A stretch of DNA of 64,000 nucleotides from Hungatella effluvii (GTDB lineage Bacteria > Bacillota > Clostridia > Lachnospirales > Lachnospiraceae): assembly GCF_003201875.1 (NCBI RefSeq), contig NZ_QJKD01000022.1, positions 20,980 to 84,979 on the forward strand, read 5' to 3'. The notes below the pieces were generated by a model that was not told where the DNA came from, made no database searches, and saw nothing but the letters and a program-made list of their open reading frames with translations. This document shows positions 1 to 8,329 of the stretch, piece after piece (position 1 is the stretch's first letter; each line of letters begins with the position of its first letter). The position numbers and the translations under genes were made by a program.

Positions 1-236
1 AGGCAATACTGGGAATGATTGAGGCGGGAAGAGTGGAGGGACGGACTCACGGAGAAGCTAAAATTGTAGCTATAATCAGGAAAAAATATATTAAGAAGAA
101 AAATTTACAAATTATCTCTGATGAACTGGAACTGGATTACTTCTATGTAAAAGAAGTGATAGACTTGATTCATGAGCATCCGGACTGGACAGACTTGCAG
201 ATAGGAGAAACACTGATAATGCGTAATAATTTTTAA
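1..236 (+). CDS. C-terminal part of a probable Rpn/PD-(D/E)XK nuclease-family protein (5' truncated by window edge)
   Basis: The frame is open to the left edge, so this is the end of a longer gene; the ATG at 15 is unlikely to be the real start. The visible part has a short Gly/Glu/Arg-rich linker followed by a charged helical tail. That is how proteins of the recombination-promoting nuclease (Rpn)/putative transposase family commonly end, with a tail of repeated EG(R/I) residues and a small helical C-terminal domain. The nuclease core is outside the window, so the assignment rests only on tail character and is tentative. It is the only plus-strand gene before 49.7 kb and is convergent with flagellin. 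Confidence 0.4.
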   Translation, partial: AILGMIEAGRVEGRTHGEAKIVAIIRKKYIKKKNLQIISDELELDYFYVKEVIDLIHEHPDWTDLQIGETLIMRNNF

Positions 237-335
237 GATAGACGACACAGACATACGGGATAGACTATAAACGCTTCATAGAAATATTATTTAACTTTAA
301 TATGTGATATCTTAATCCACGTTATATTGTTTGAA

Positions 336-366
336 GGGGGCGGTCTGTCTGAAACAAACCGCCCCC
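336..366 (-). terminator. GC-rich hairpin after flagellin gene
   Basis: A 9-bp perfect stem, GGGGGCGGT paired with ACCGCCCCC, has a 13-nt loop and lies 26 nt past the flagellin stop. No good U-run follows on either strand, so it may act as a weak terminator or as a 3' stabiliser for an abundant mRNA. It lies between two convergent genes and could serve both. Confidence 0.6.
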
Positions 367-392
367 CTTAAGGAATATGAATATTAATATAA

Positions 393-1868
393 TTACTGTA
401 ATAACTGTAATACAGACTGCGGCTGCTGATTGGCCTGTGCAAGCATCGCCTGTGCAGACTGAACCAGTACGCTGTTCTTGGTATAATTCATCATTTCCTT
501 TGCCATATCTACATCACGGATACGGGACTCTGCGGAAGTGATGTTCTCTGTGGTAACACCTAAGTTGTTAATGGTGTGCTCAAGACGGTTCTGGATAGCA
601 CCAAGTTTACCGCGGCTGGTGGATACGGTGTTAATGGCGGTTTTGATCTTAGCCATGGCTGCGGATGCACCGTCTCTGGTGCTAATATCAACAGATGATA
701 AATCTAATGCGTTTACATGCATATCACCAATACTGAGTTCCAGCTGGTTATAAGTATCATTGGTATCACCAATTTGAAGTGTTAAACCACCACCAGCTGA
801 AAGACCAGATCCACCTGCTAATGTCGCCTGTGCTGCGTTTAATTGCGCCCCAGTCTTTGAGCCATCAAAACTAGCTGTCAAATCCAAACCAGCTTCTTCA
901 AACATTTTATTTAAATCTGCCGCAGTATAGGACTTACCTGTCTCCAGCCCTATTGTTATATCTCCTCCTGCATTGATTGCAACACCTGTCGAAGCAGCAG
1001 TATTAGATAATGTTATTTTTCTTGTATCATTTCCAGCCTTATTTGATGTAATGGTCACTCCACTCGCAGTTACTATCTTTGCCTGAACAGGATCTTTTGT
1101 ATCAATATGTCCTATATCTGTCTGGGCAACACTTGTACCGCTGAACCCTATATCATCTTTAAGTGTCACTTTCAAGTTCTTAGCATTGTCCGGGGCACCA
1201 CTAGCAGCTGCAATTGCCCGATCAATATCATCCTGAGTAATGGAATCACCAGTTCCGCCACCTACCTCAATAGTCAATTTGCCGCTGGTATTCCATTTAG
1301 CTACTACTGATTTTCCGCCGCCTCCGGCAACAGTATCAAATTGTACTGTTAAACCTTTCGGCCCCGAAACCTCTACACCAAAAGCTGTATTAAGGCCCGT
1401 TCCATGTGCCGCGATAGTACCTGCGCCACCACTGGTCCCAACACCCATCGTACCATCCAGCAACTTTATTCCATTAAAGTCGGTACCATCGGCAATACGG
1501 TTAATCTCATCTTTTAATGCGGAAATCTCATCCTGCAAAGCTTTCCTGTCAACATCATCAGTATATGTACCATTTGCCGACTTAGTAGCCAGTTCTGTCA
1601 TACGATTAAGCATAGAATGAACTTCCTGTAATCCACCTTCTGCTGTCTGAACTAAAGAAATAGCATCCTGAGAGTTATCGCTTGCCGCTTCCAGTCCCTT
1701 AATCTGTGCTCTCATCTTCTCAGAGATCGCCAGACCTGCTGCATCATCACCTGCACGGTTAATTCTGTAACCGGAAGATAACTTCTCCAGTGATCTTGCT
1801 ACTGCACTGTTGTTTACGCCCAACTGTCTGTTGGAATTGAGTGCCATAATGTTGTGCTGAATCCTCAT
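393..1868 (-). CDS. hag: Flagellin, filament structural protein
   Basis: Flagellin polymerises into the filament after export through the flagellar type III system. The 491-aa protein starts MRIQHNIMALNSNRQ and has the conserved N-terminal D0/D1 helices (SLEKLSSGYRINRAGDDAAG) and the matching C-terminal region (ITSAESRIRDVDMAKEMMNY, SVLVQSAQAMLAQANQ). Between them lies a Gly/Thr-rich, highly variable D2/D3 section of roughly 200 residues, the surface-exposed antigenic part. I chose the start at 1868 because GGAGG sits 8 nt before it; the frame continues upstream only through leader DNA and the preceding gene's terminator. The leader has two GGA-in-loop hairpins typical of CsrA control and a possible sigma-28 promoter. 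It is separated from the main flagellar operon by the VanY-like gene. Confidence 0.97.
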   Translation of the reverse strand: MRIQHNIMALNSNRQLGVNNSAVARSLEKLSSGYRINRAGDDAAGLAISEKMRAQIKGLEAASDNSQDAISLVQTAEGGLQEVHSMLNRMTELATKSANGTYTDDVDRKALQDEISALKDEINRIADGTDFNGIKLLDGTMGVGTSGGAGTIAAHGTGLNTAFGVEVSGPKGLTVQFDTVAGGGGKSVVAKWNTSGKLTIEVGGGTGDSITQDDIDRAIAAASGAPDNAKNLKVTLKDDIGFSGTSVAQTDIGHIDTKDPVQAKIVTASGVTITSNKAGNDTRKITLSNTAASTGVAINAGGDITIGLETGKSYTAADLNKMFEEAGLDLTASFDGSKTGAQLNAAQATLAGGSGLSAGGGLTLQIGDTNDTYNQLELSIGDMHVNALDLSSVDISTRDGASAAMAKIKTAINTVSTSRGKLGAIQNRLEHTINNLGVTTENITSAESRIRDVDMAKEMMNYTKNSVLVQSAQAMLAQANQQPQSVLQLLQ

Positions 1869-1872
1869 AATA

Positions 1873-1886
1873 TTACCTCCATGTAA
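1873..1886 (-). promoter_or_regulatory. Candidate CsrA binding hairpin overlapping flagellin ribosome site
   Basis: The transcript reads UUACAUGGAGGUAA: a 4-bp stem (UUAC/GUAA) presents GGA in a 6-nt loop and includes the flagellin Shine-Dalgarno. It matches 9 of 12 positions of the CsrA consensus RUACARGGAUGU (established for CsrA/RsmA). In Bacillus subtilis, CsrA represses hag at such a site and is antagonised by FliW. Neither csrA nor fliW is in this window. Confidence 0.6.
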
Positions 1887-1895
1887 TTTTACATT

Positions 1896-1911
1896 GGGAC
1901 TTCCCTGTCCC
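1896..1911 (-). promoter_or_regulatory. Second GGA hairpin in flagellin leader (candidate upstream CsrA site)
   Basis: The transcript reads GGGACAGGGAAGUCCC: a 5-bp stem with AGGGAA in the loop, 27 nt upstream of the start codon. Paired GGA hairpins, one at the Shine-Dalgarno and one upstream, are the arrangement known for CsrA dimer binding on B. subtilis hag. Functional assignment is inferred. Confidence 0.45.
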
Positions 1912-2003
1912 TCATAATAAATAAGTATCTCCAATGTCGGACGGGCCCTGTCTGACACTGGACCGAGCTTCCAAGACATACCATCTTTTCCACTCTGTAA
2001 TAT

Positions 2004-2031
2004 ATATCGGACGATTTCACCTTTTCCTTCA
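2004..2031 (-). promoter_or_regulatory. Possible sigma-28 promoter of flagellin
   Basis: On the minus strand, TGAA (2028-2031), 16 nt, then TCCGATAT (2004-2011), resembles the sigma-28/SigD pattern TAAA-N15-GCCGATAT. The -10 element is a good match and the -35 is weak. It would give a leader of about 130 nt containing both GGA hairpins. The cognate sigma gene is at 9079-9855. Confidence 0.4.
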
Positions 2032-2040
2032 TCGTAAAAG

Positions 2041-2070
2041 TGCACAAAAATCAATTTGATTTTTGTGCAC
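2041..2070 (-). terminator. Intrinsic terminator of the VanY-like gene
   Basis: A near-perfect 14-bp palindrome (arms TGCACAAAAATCAA and TTGATTTTTGTGCA around one base) starts right after the stop codon and is followed on the minus strand by TTTTA. It separates the peptidase from the flagellin transcript and shows that the open frame reaching 2054 is not flagellin coding. Confidence 0.8.
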
Positions 2071-2071
2071 T

Positions 2072-2989
2072 CTATCCATAAAGGCTCTCTTCAATATAAA
2101 ATTCTTCCAGTGACAGATTATGCTCCTTCAAATACCGAGCCACATCAATTCCCACATATCGGAAATGCCACGGTTCATATTCAATCCCTGTTATTTCTTC
2201 TTTTCCCTCATCATATCGCAGAGTAAACCCATAATCCTGTGCGTGTTCCCGAAGCCATTTTCCTTCCGGAGTTTTCTCAAATGCCCGTTCCAGCTGGTGA
2301 TAGGACCGTGTATAGAAATCAACTGCCAACCCCAGACAGTGTTCTCCAGATCCGGGTATTGACAGGGTCTGGCGTGCCAGTGCATATGATTCTTCCTTCG
2401 AACGGCCCTTTTTCACATAAGCGGAAACTTTCCTGTTAAACAGCTTCTCCTGTTTATCCAGCGTCCGGTAACCAGAACATACCACAGGGGACAGGCCTTC
2501 TTCCTTCATGGCCTCTAACATATTTATCAGCGGTTCATAAATCCTTTCATCTACCTTCTGATCCGTTCCCGGTACATCTCTCAATGTTACCGCATAATCC
2601 TCCGGAACCGGGTATTCAGCATTTGTCAGGATCAGACACCACATATCTTCCGCATTTATTACCAATTCTTCCTGCTGTTCCATTTCATAATCTGCCGATT
2701 TCTCAGATTCCTCTATCTCGTTACCTCTGTTACCATCTTCCCTGATATCATTTCTTACAGCATTATCTCCGGTAACAACCTCTTCAGGACGCGCTGCCAG
2801 CATTTTATCACCATCAACCACCGCCGCTTCAGCCATAATTTCTGTGCCCTTTTTCGCCTCCGCTGTCTTCCGCTCCTGCACAGTAAAATGCGCAGAAATA
2901 TACAGAAGCATAAAAATCAGTAAAAATGTATATATCATAACCCGCCGGTTTCTAACCACCTTCCGGTCCTCCGGCTTCTTCTTTCCCAT
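2072..2989 (-). CDS. Membrane-anchored D-alanyl-D-alanine carboxypeptidase, VanY/M15B family
   Basis: It is predicted to trim the terminal D-Ala from peptidoglycan stem peptides outside the membrane. The 305-aa protein has a basic N-terminus, one membrane anchor (about 17-34), an acidic linker to about 110 and a peptidase domain. Zn-ligand motifs of the M15 family are visible: SGEHCLGLAVD (His217, Asp224) and ExxWH at 272-275 (YEPWHFRY). CSGYRT at 171 is the usual substrate-binding stretch. AGGAGG lies upstream of the chosen ATG. It follows the PilZ gene by 114 nt and may be the last gene of the flagellar transcript, perhaps helping local wall remodelling; that link is inference. Its own terminator follows. 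Confidence 0.88.
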   Translation of the reverse strand: MGKKKPEDRKVVRNRRVMIYTFLLIFMLLYISAHFTVQERKTAEAKKGTEIMAEAAVVDGDKMLAARPEEVVTGDNAVRNDIREDGNRGNEIEESEKSADYEMEQQEELVINAEDMWCLILTNAEYPVPEDYAVTLRDVPGTDQKVDERIYEPLINMLEAMKEEGLSPVVCSGYRTLDKQEKLFNRKVSAYVKKGRSKEESYALARQTLSIPGSGEHCLGLAVDFYTRSYHQLERAFEKTPEGKWLREHAQDYGFTLRYDEGKEEITGIEYEPWHFRYVGIDVARYLKEHNLSLEEFYIEESLYG

Positions 2990-3103
2990 CTACTACGCTT
3001 CCTCCTGCCTGCCAGACTAACGCCCATTTATCATAGCCGCCACACCTTTTTAACAGGTCCGTAATCAGCCAGCCCTATCGTTTCCCGCACTGCGTCCTTT
3101 TAT

Positions 3104-3754
3104 CTACCGAATCCGTCTCAACTGATCACTCTGCCGTTTCAAAATATACCGGTAAAGCAGATCCTCCTGCTTTGTGGCCATCTCCATAAACTCACAGCCA
3201 TACCCAAATTCCCCATCTGGACGGTCCACGCTTCTGCGCACCTCACAGGTAAAGAGCATAGAGTCCCCCATGGCAGGTATCACAATATTAAAACGGTCAT
3301 TCACCTTAAACGCCTCCCGGCTGCGGAACATGAGTCCGCCCAGGCTGATGTCTACCAGATGTACTTTTAAACCGTTATAGTCTGTGGATTCCTCTTCCAT
3401 ATCTAGGATATCATCCCCTCGCATGCAGTTATAGATGACCCCCGTGTCCCTGGTACTGATACGGAAATACTCCCGACGCTCATCATTTGTCGCCTCGTTC
3501 AAATCGATCACACGGGCCAGCTTTGGAGATGATAAATAAACACGCCCAATCAGCACTTTAAAACCGATCTGTGTGTTATAAATCTCGATCTTGACCAGTA
3601 GATTATACGGTATGGAAGGAAGTTCATTTCTCGAACTGCCGATATCAATAAAATTCTTTCCAATCCGGTGCATGACCCCCATGGTGATTAAATCATTGTT
3701 CTTGGCCTTTATCACACAGGAAGATCCAACATATCCGTCTGACAAGTCAACCAT
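3104..3754 (-). CDS. PilZ-domain cyclic-di-GMP receptor, YcgR-like
   Basis: This 216-aa protein has the two-domain layout of flagellar brake proteins: an N-terminal YcgR-like beta domain (about 1-88) and a C-terminal PilZ domain (about 92-210). Both ligand motifs are intact: the arginine motif ERREYFR (Arg93/94/98) and DISLGG (135-140). In YcgR-type proteins, c-di-GMP binding slows or stops the motor. Its place at the end of the flagellar operon and the c-di-GMP enzymes at 46-52 kb fit that role. It lies 63 nt after the FlhB-C-terminus-like gene. Confidence 0.9.
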   Translation of the reverse strand: MVDLSDGYVGSSCVIKAKNNDLITMGVMHRIGKNFIDIGSSRNELPSIPYNLLVKIEIYNTQIGFKVLIGRVYLSSPKLARVIDLNEATNDERREYFRISTRDTGVIYNCMRGDDILDMEEESTDYNGLKVHLVDISLGGLMFRSREAFKVNDRFNIVIPAMGDSMLFTCEVRRSVDRPDGEFGYGCEFMEMATKQEDLLYRYILKRQSDQLRRIR

Positions 3755-3817
3755 GTCGCGTACCCCCGTTTTTCTGTCATTTCATTCTTATCGTTACCAT
3801 TCAGTCTCTCTATTGCA

Positions 3818-4204
3818 CTATTCTGCAGGTTCCTCTTTTTTCTTTCCAGAGGCCAGATTTCTCCGAATCCTTTCGCCCGCTGCGTTCTCCTTGCCGCGAG
3901 CCGGCATAGCCGCCGTAGCTGCGGCCGCCTCCACTCCCCGGATTGACGCCGAGGTTTCGATCAGCTTGCAGTAAATAGCGGCCACCACCTCGTACAGCTC
4001 CACCGGTATGTTGCTCCCAACCTCCAGCATGCAGAGAAGTGAAGCAGCGCTGTCGTCCTTGAATACCGGAATCCCCTTTTTCTCTGCAATATCTATGATA
4101 TGCTCCGCCACGGTTCCATAGCCAGAGGCGATGACAACCGGGGAAGCGTCTTCTTCCGCGTTATATTTTAAGGCAACCGCCTTGTTTTTCTTATATTTTG
4201 ACAT
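3818..4204 (-). CDS. FlhB C-terminal-domain-like protein (YlqH/FlhX type)
   Basis: This 128-aa protein resembles the cytoplasmic half of the export gate FlhB that remains after autocleavage. It opens with KAVALKY and continues APVVxAxG-like (SPVVIASGYGTVAEHIIDIA), then GIPVFKD, which is how FlhB reads just after its NPTH cleavage site; the NPTH itself is absent. The B. subtilis counterpart YlqH also follows a FliK-like gene (YlqG). FlhX proteins can partly substitute for the FlhB C-terminus in substrate switching (known for the family). I chose ATG 4204 because AGGAGG precedes it; this start overlaps the upstream gene by 14 nt. The Ala/Lys-rich tail is of unknown function. No full flhB is in the window. 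Confidence 0.8.
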   Translation of the reverse strand: MSKYKKNKAVALKYNAEEDASPVVIASGYGTVAEHIIDIAEKKGIPVFKDDSAASLLCMLEVGSNIPVELYEVVAAIYCKLIETSASIRGVEAAAATAAMPARGKENAAGERIRRNLASGKKKEEPAE

Positions 4205-5708
4205 CGACGCCTGTCCTCCTGTACGGAAGATTTTTAAATACATCCATCAGTGAACGCACATGGTCCAGTCCACTGACTTCTACTTCCGCCGCATGGTATC
4301 CATACTCCTCCATAATCTTTCTGAAATCAGGCGTAAGCCGCCCAAACACGGCTGCGTATGATTCCGGACAGTACAGATAAAACTCCATCTCCCTGCCGGC
4401 CACCTGAAACTCCGCCTCCATCTGGCCGATTCCCGGAATATCGAAAGTGATCAGCACATGGACATGGTCTTCTCCATCGCGCTCCTGCCCGCTGCCGCCT
4501 TCATCTTTTGGATCGATCCAAAGTTCTGAAAATGCCTTCATCCCCTGGTATTCCACTGGTATAACAAAATGAAGCAGCGGCGTATAGTTGCATGGTGAAG
4601 ACAGAAGGCTTGTAATAATTTTCTCGATTTTCTCACCGTTTAAGCTGTTCATAGGAGTCTCCCGATCCTGCTTCCTGATGATCTCCGCCAACGTATCCAT
4701 GATTCGGGAACGGTTCTCCCGGTATTCCGGGCTGCCGAACTGGTTTACATAATCTTTAAGAAGGTTTTTCAGCTGGTCCTTGTCCTCCCGGCTGTTTACA
4801 TGAATCAGGAGATTCAGTAACGCCTCCTGCAAATAGGACTCATTATCCTGATACCGCGACATATTATAGAGAAGATTCGGTATCATCCGTTCCGTCTGAG
4901 GGGAGAATAAAACGCTGTTCTCCAACTCCTTCAGAGCATCTAAAATATCCGCCTTGACTGCTTCCCATTCCGTCAGACTATTTTCTACCTCTGAACCGCG
5001 TCCATACACGCCGCTGCTCTGCCACATTCCGCCGGCCTGCCGCGCACCGGCCTCGCCAGTCTCACTGCCTTCCATATCCCGCTGTCCTCCGGCTCCATCG
5101 ATCATGGCGCGGACCCGGTCCGACAGCATTCCAAAAATCCCGGATAAATTCCGGCTTCCCGCCAGCTGACTGGATAAGTACTCCAGACTGTTAGCCACGG
5201 AATCGAGAACATCATTTCTCGACACGCTTCCATTTACCGCCTTCAGGAAATCGGCCATTTCCAGCCGCAGTTCCGGCTTTTCATACAACAGGTTTCTCAG
5301 GAAATCGAACAGCGGTCCCTTAAACAGCGTGGACGCATATTCCTGATCCACCAGTTCTCCAACGATATCATCGGGATTGATGAGCAGCGAATGAAACAGC
5401 TGCCTGATTTCCTGCGTCATGGTGTTGTTGTTCACTGGAAGAAGGCTGATAATCTCCTCCAGCATATAGATATTCTTTAAATAGTTGACAGTCACAGCCG
5501 GATCCTTCAAAAGGTTCATGAGCGTCGCTGCCCCCGCCTCCTTCTGGAACACGTTGTGCTGACCCAGCAGCGCACTTCCCGACGGGTTCTTCGTGATATG
5601 CCGGATTTCCTGCATATCGAATGGCACGGATGGGTCTTTCTGCGCCCTGTCGGGCTGAATGATATTCTTGTTAATCACAGGGGACGTCACCCGTAAAATA
5701 TCTGCCAT
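4191..5708 (-). CDS. FliK-like (YlqG-like) flagellar protein, function not certain
   Basis: This 505-aa protein is mostly predicted helical with a low-complexity Gly/Ala/Ser stretch near 200-235. The last 140 residues look like the Flg_hook domain of hook-length control proteins: a beta-rich segment with a lWIDP strand, HVLITFDIPGIGQMEAEF, then a helix-strand end with EEYGYHAAEVEVSG. Its position just before the FlhB-C-terminus-like gene matches the ylqG-ylqH pair of Bacillus. The genuine fliK candidate is at 17292-18695, so this would be a second, FliK-like protein. Its start codon overlaps the upstream stop (TAATG), so translation is probably coupled. The family call is inference from layout and tail pattern. 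Confidence 0.55.
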   Translation of the reverse strand: MADILRVTSPVINKNIIQPDRAQKDPSVPFDMQEIRHITKNPSGSALLGQHNVFQKEAGAATLMNLLKDPAVTVNYLKNIYMLEEIISLLPVNNNTMTQEIRQLFHSLLINPDDIVGELVDQEYASTLFKGPLFDFLRNLLYEKPELRLEMADFLKAVNGSVSRNDVLDSVANSLEYLSSQLAGSRNLSGIFGMLSDRVRAMIDGAGGQRDMEGSETGEAGARQAGGMWQSSGVYGRGSEVENSLTEWEAVKADILDALKELENSVLFSPQTERMIPNLLYNMSRYQDNESYLQEALLNLLIHVNSREDKDQLKNLLKDYVNQFGSPEYRENRSRIMDTLAEIIRKQDRETPMNSLNGEKIEKIITSLLSSPCNYTPLLHFVIPVEYQGMKAFSELWIDPKDEGGSGQERDGEDHVHVLITFDIPGIGQMEAEFQVAGREMEFYLYCPESYAAVFGRLTPDFRKIMEEYGYHAAEVEVSGLDHVRSLMDVFKNLPYRRTGVDVKI

Positions 5709-7498
5709 TACCTGATTCCTTTCCTGATTTCTCCGTCAAGATAATAGAAGGAACAGCTCTCTTCCCGCTTTACAATGGTCATCTTACAGTCCCCGATATT
5801 AATCACGGTTCCCGGATGAACCTCGGCCGCTGTCAGGCGGCATTTGCCCACCTCACGGAGCTGGCGTGCCAGATCGGCAGCCTGCGTCTTTAACCGTTTC
5901 TCCTTTAAATTGTGAATCGGCGCCTCTAACTTGAGCTTTGCCAGGCGCTCCTTCTGCCTCGGTGTAATGCTGCCATCCTTCAGCTTTCCGTTCAGGTAGC
6001 TGATGTCCTTAGCCGTCTCCGCCTGTTTCCTGGAGACAGCCACCAGATCGACGCTGATCTTCTCCACTTCCTCCATCAGCTGCGGCGTCACGCCCAGCGT
6101 TACTATCGTGGATACATGGCTGGAAGCTCCCACAGTCTTCACATTCATGCAGTTATGAACTGCACAGCTTCCGGCAATAAATGCCCCCCGCTTTCCGATC
6201 AGAGTCAGATCATTGCCGCAGGATACCTCTGAGTTGATGATATACTCAGCCTGAATATTGTGCTGCGCATAAATAGTACAATCCTCCAGGAATTTAGCGG
6301 TAATATCCACGCCTGCTTCCAGAACGCCGCTCTTCATTCCCCGCATCCCCTTATGGAGTAAGATACTTCCGCCCGCCTGCAGAACCGCGCCTTCCACGAT
6401 TCCCATGACAGTGATGTCACCCTTAGCTTTAACGGTATATCCTTCAAAGACGTCACCGTGAATGGTGACACTCCCTGTAAAATCAATATTTCCTATGGAA
6501 TTATCCACATTTCCCGACACGACGAAGACGTTTTCCACCTGAAACCTGCCGCTGCGAAAGGTTAAGTTGCCTTCGCAGGCGGTCAGAAGCTTGTCGCGTT
6601 CCGGAGAGTAGACAACATTTTTTCCTTGCGGAATCGGGGGCATGGTACCATTCTTCCCCCTGACCGGCTGTCCGAAGACATCCATCCCATCCTGCGGCTC
6701 GGTGGGCATAGTCAGTTCGCAGACCAGTTCCCCCTTCTGCACATTATGGATCAGATTCATGCTCTTAAAATCAATGCCGCCGTTTCCTTTTGAGGCATAC
6801 TTTATTTTTGCTTCACGGGGAAAATAGTCCTTAATGCGGCCGTCATTACCATCGATCGCCGGGGTTCCCCTGGCTATGAGAAACATCTGGCGGTACAATT
6901 TCTCCGACGCTATGGCGTTTACCTTTTCCTCGTCGATTCCGTGTGTGATTCGATGTGCTTCCAGCTCCTGTTCAATCTGTTCCCGGGTAATATCACTGCC
7001 GCCGCCTGAAGGTTCTATAAGCATCAGAGACACCGCCATACGGTCGTCTGACACCGTCAGCTCGACACCGGCGTCGCGGTATTCTTCCTCACCGGAGGCC
7101 TTCCAGCTCTCGGCCGCACTCCCATTTTCCAGATTACTGCGGCTCATTCTGCCGCCCAGGCTGCCAGCGCTTCCATCGTCCGTAACGCGGTTCTCCGAAC
7201 CGATGTAATCCGAACCGCCAGAATCCTTTACGCCCAAACCATCTGCTTCCGCCTCTGTGCCTGCCGTATACTCCGTCTCCTCAGAGCCGTTTTCGCCTGT
7301 CAGTTCTCGTTCCAGCCGTTCTCTGCGCGTTCGTTCCGCGTCATTCCAGTCTTCGACTGTCTCTATACGCTGATCTCTGCCCGCCGCCATTTTACTGTCT
7401 TCGGTCTGGGGCCGGACTTCGCGCTCGGCCTGCTCGTCTTCCCCGCCATTGTCAAGGAATTTTGAAAACATGCTAAAAATCAGGCTCTTATCGCTCAT
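5708..7498 (-). CDS. FapA-family (DUF342) polymer-forming protein with acidic N-terminal extension
   Basis: This 596-aa protein has about 170 residues of acidic, Gly/Ser-rich, probably disordered sequence, then a FapA/DUF342 body. Recognisable parts are the DGxDVFGxPVxxKxG-like stretch (QDGMDVFGQPVRGKNG), a right-handed beta-helix of short turns (SGNVDNSIGNIDFTGSVTIH, GDVFEGYTVKAKGDITVMG), and a C-terminal coiled coil with DGSITPRQKERLAKLKLE. FapA-type proteins form scaffolds; in Vibrio the DUF342 protein FapA helps polar placement of flagellar or signalling proteins. Sitting inside a flagellar operon, it may organise flagellar assembly sites, which is inferred. Its stop overlaps the next start (TAATG). 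Confidence 0.8.
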   Translation of the reverse strand: MSDKSLIFSMFSKFLDNGGEDEQAEREVRPQTEDSKMAAGRDQRIETVEDWNDAERTRRERLERELTGENGSEETEYTAGTEAEADGLGVKDSGGSDYIGSENRVTDDGSAGSLGGRMSRSNLENGSAAESWKASGEEEYRDAGVELTVSDDRMAVSLMLIEPSGGGSDITREQIEQELEAHRITHGIDEEKVNAIASEKLYRQMFLIARGTPAIDGNDGRIKDYFPREAKIKYASKGNGGIDFKSMNLIHNVQKGELVCELTMPTEPQDGMDVFGQPVRGKNGTMPPIPQGKNVVYSPERDKLLTACEGNLTFRSGRFQVENVFVVSGNVDNSIGNIDFTGSVTIHGDVFEGYTVKAKGDITVMGIVEGAVLQAGGSILLHKGMRGMKSGVLEAGVDITAKFLEDCTIYAQHNIQAEYIINSEVSCGNDLTLIGKRGAFIAGSCAVHNCMNVKTVGASSHVSTIVTLGVTPQLMEEVEKISVDLVAVSRKQAETAKDISYLNGKLKDGSITPRQKERLAKLKLEAPIHNLKEKRLKTQAADLARQLREVGKCRLTAAEVHPGTVINIGDCKMTIVKREESCSFYYLDGEIRKGIR

Positions 7499-7536
7499 GG
7501 GATTCCCCCTTTTTATGTAGATACTTCAAGTTTCGA

Positions 7537-8316
7537 TTAGCGAAGATTGTTGATCATTTCCTCCATCTGATCCGCCGCGCTGACAATCCGGCTGTTTAAC
7601 TGGAATGCCCTCTGGGCCTGGAGCAGATTAATCATTTCCGTGGGGACATACGTACTGGAAAGCTCCAGTGTACCGCTTAACAGACGGCTTCCCGCCTCAT
7701 TCTCGTCCATGTCATCTATCGGGACCCATTCTCCGGAAACGGCGCCTGTCCCGTATAAGTTCTTTCCCACTGGAATCAGTCCATCCGGATTCTCACACGT
7801 ATATAAGCCGATCACCTCGCTGAGCCCGCTCAAATCCAGCTCATTGGTAGACTGCTTCTTTCCGTTGCTGCCCTCCACCGTCTTGTATTCCAGCTCGATG
7901 CGGTCTCCATCACGGCTGAGCACATAATGGCCATCCCGTGTCGTAAGATAGTTTCCTTCATCTGTGGCCGATATCTGAAACGACCCGTCTCTTGTATAAT
8001 ATGGCTCCTCCGCGTCTTCATCCTCGGATTCCACCGCGAAATACGCTTTTCCGAGAATGGCAAAATCCAGATCCCGCTCCGTTTTCTCGAAGATTCCCTG
8101 CTCAAACACGGTCTCCGCGCCGTTGGTTTTCACGCCGTGGCCCACCTTCTGGTCTGCGTTTCTCGTATCCATCTGCGTATAGAGCAGGTCGTCAAAGGAG
8201 CTTCGCAGCACTTTGTAGCCCGGTGTGCTGACATTTGCCATGTTATTGGCAGTCACATCAAGCTCCGACTGAAACGCGTTCATGGCCGAAATCGCTGTAT
8301 AGTATGATATATTCAT
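7537..8316 (-). CDS. flhP: Flagellar rod/hook-family protein, FlgG/FlhP-like
   Basis: The 259-aa protein has the N-terminal flagellar rod motif (AMNAFQSELDVTANNMANVS, then TPGYK) and the C-terminal helix SSTYVPTEMINLLQAQRAFQ that ends with NSRIVSAADQMEEMINNLR. The central segment contains DLDFAILGKAYFAVE and YYTRDGSFQIS, as in FlgF/FlgG. In B. subtilis two FlgG-like genes, flhO and flhP, form a pair and build the distal rod; this gene is the second of such a pair, 13 nt after its partner. Without a search FlgF, FlgG and FlhP cannot be told apart with certainty. Confidence 0.85.
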   Translation of the reverse strand: MNISYYTAISAMNAFQSELDVTANNMANVSTPGYKVLRSSFDDLLYTQMDTRNADQKVGHGVKTNGAETVFEQGIFEKTERDLDFAILGKAYFAVESEDEDAEEPYYTRDGSFQISATDEGNYLTTRDGHYVLSRDGDRIELEYKTVEGSNGKKQSTNELDLSGLSEVIGLYTCENPDGLIPVGKNLYGTGAVSGEWVPIDDMDENEAGSRLLSGTLELSSTYVPTEMINLLQAQRAFQLNSRIVSAADQMEEMINNLR

Positions 8317-8329
8317 CCGCTATTTCCTC

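Noticed and set aside
1869..2054. N-terminal extension of flagellin to 2054
   Set aside because: The extra 62 codons lie over the leader and the preceding terminator, lack flagellin similarity, and the strong ribosome site is at 1868.
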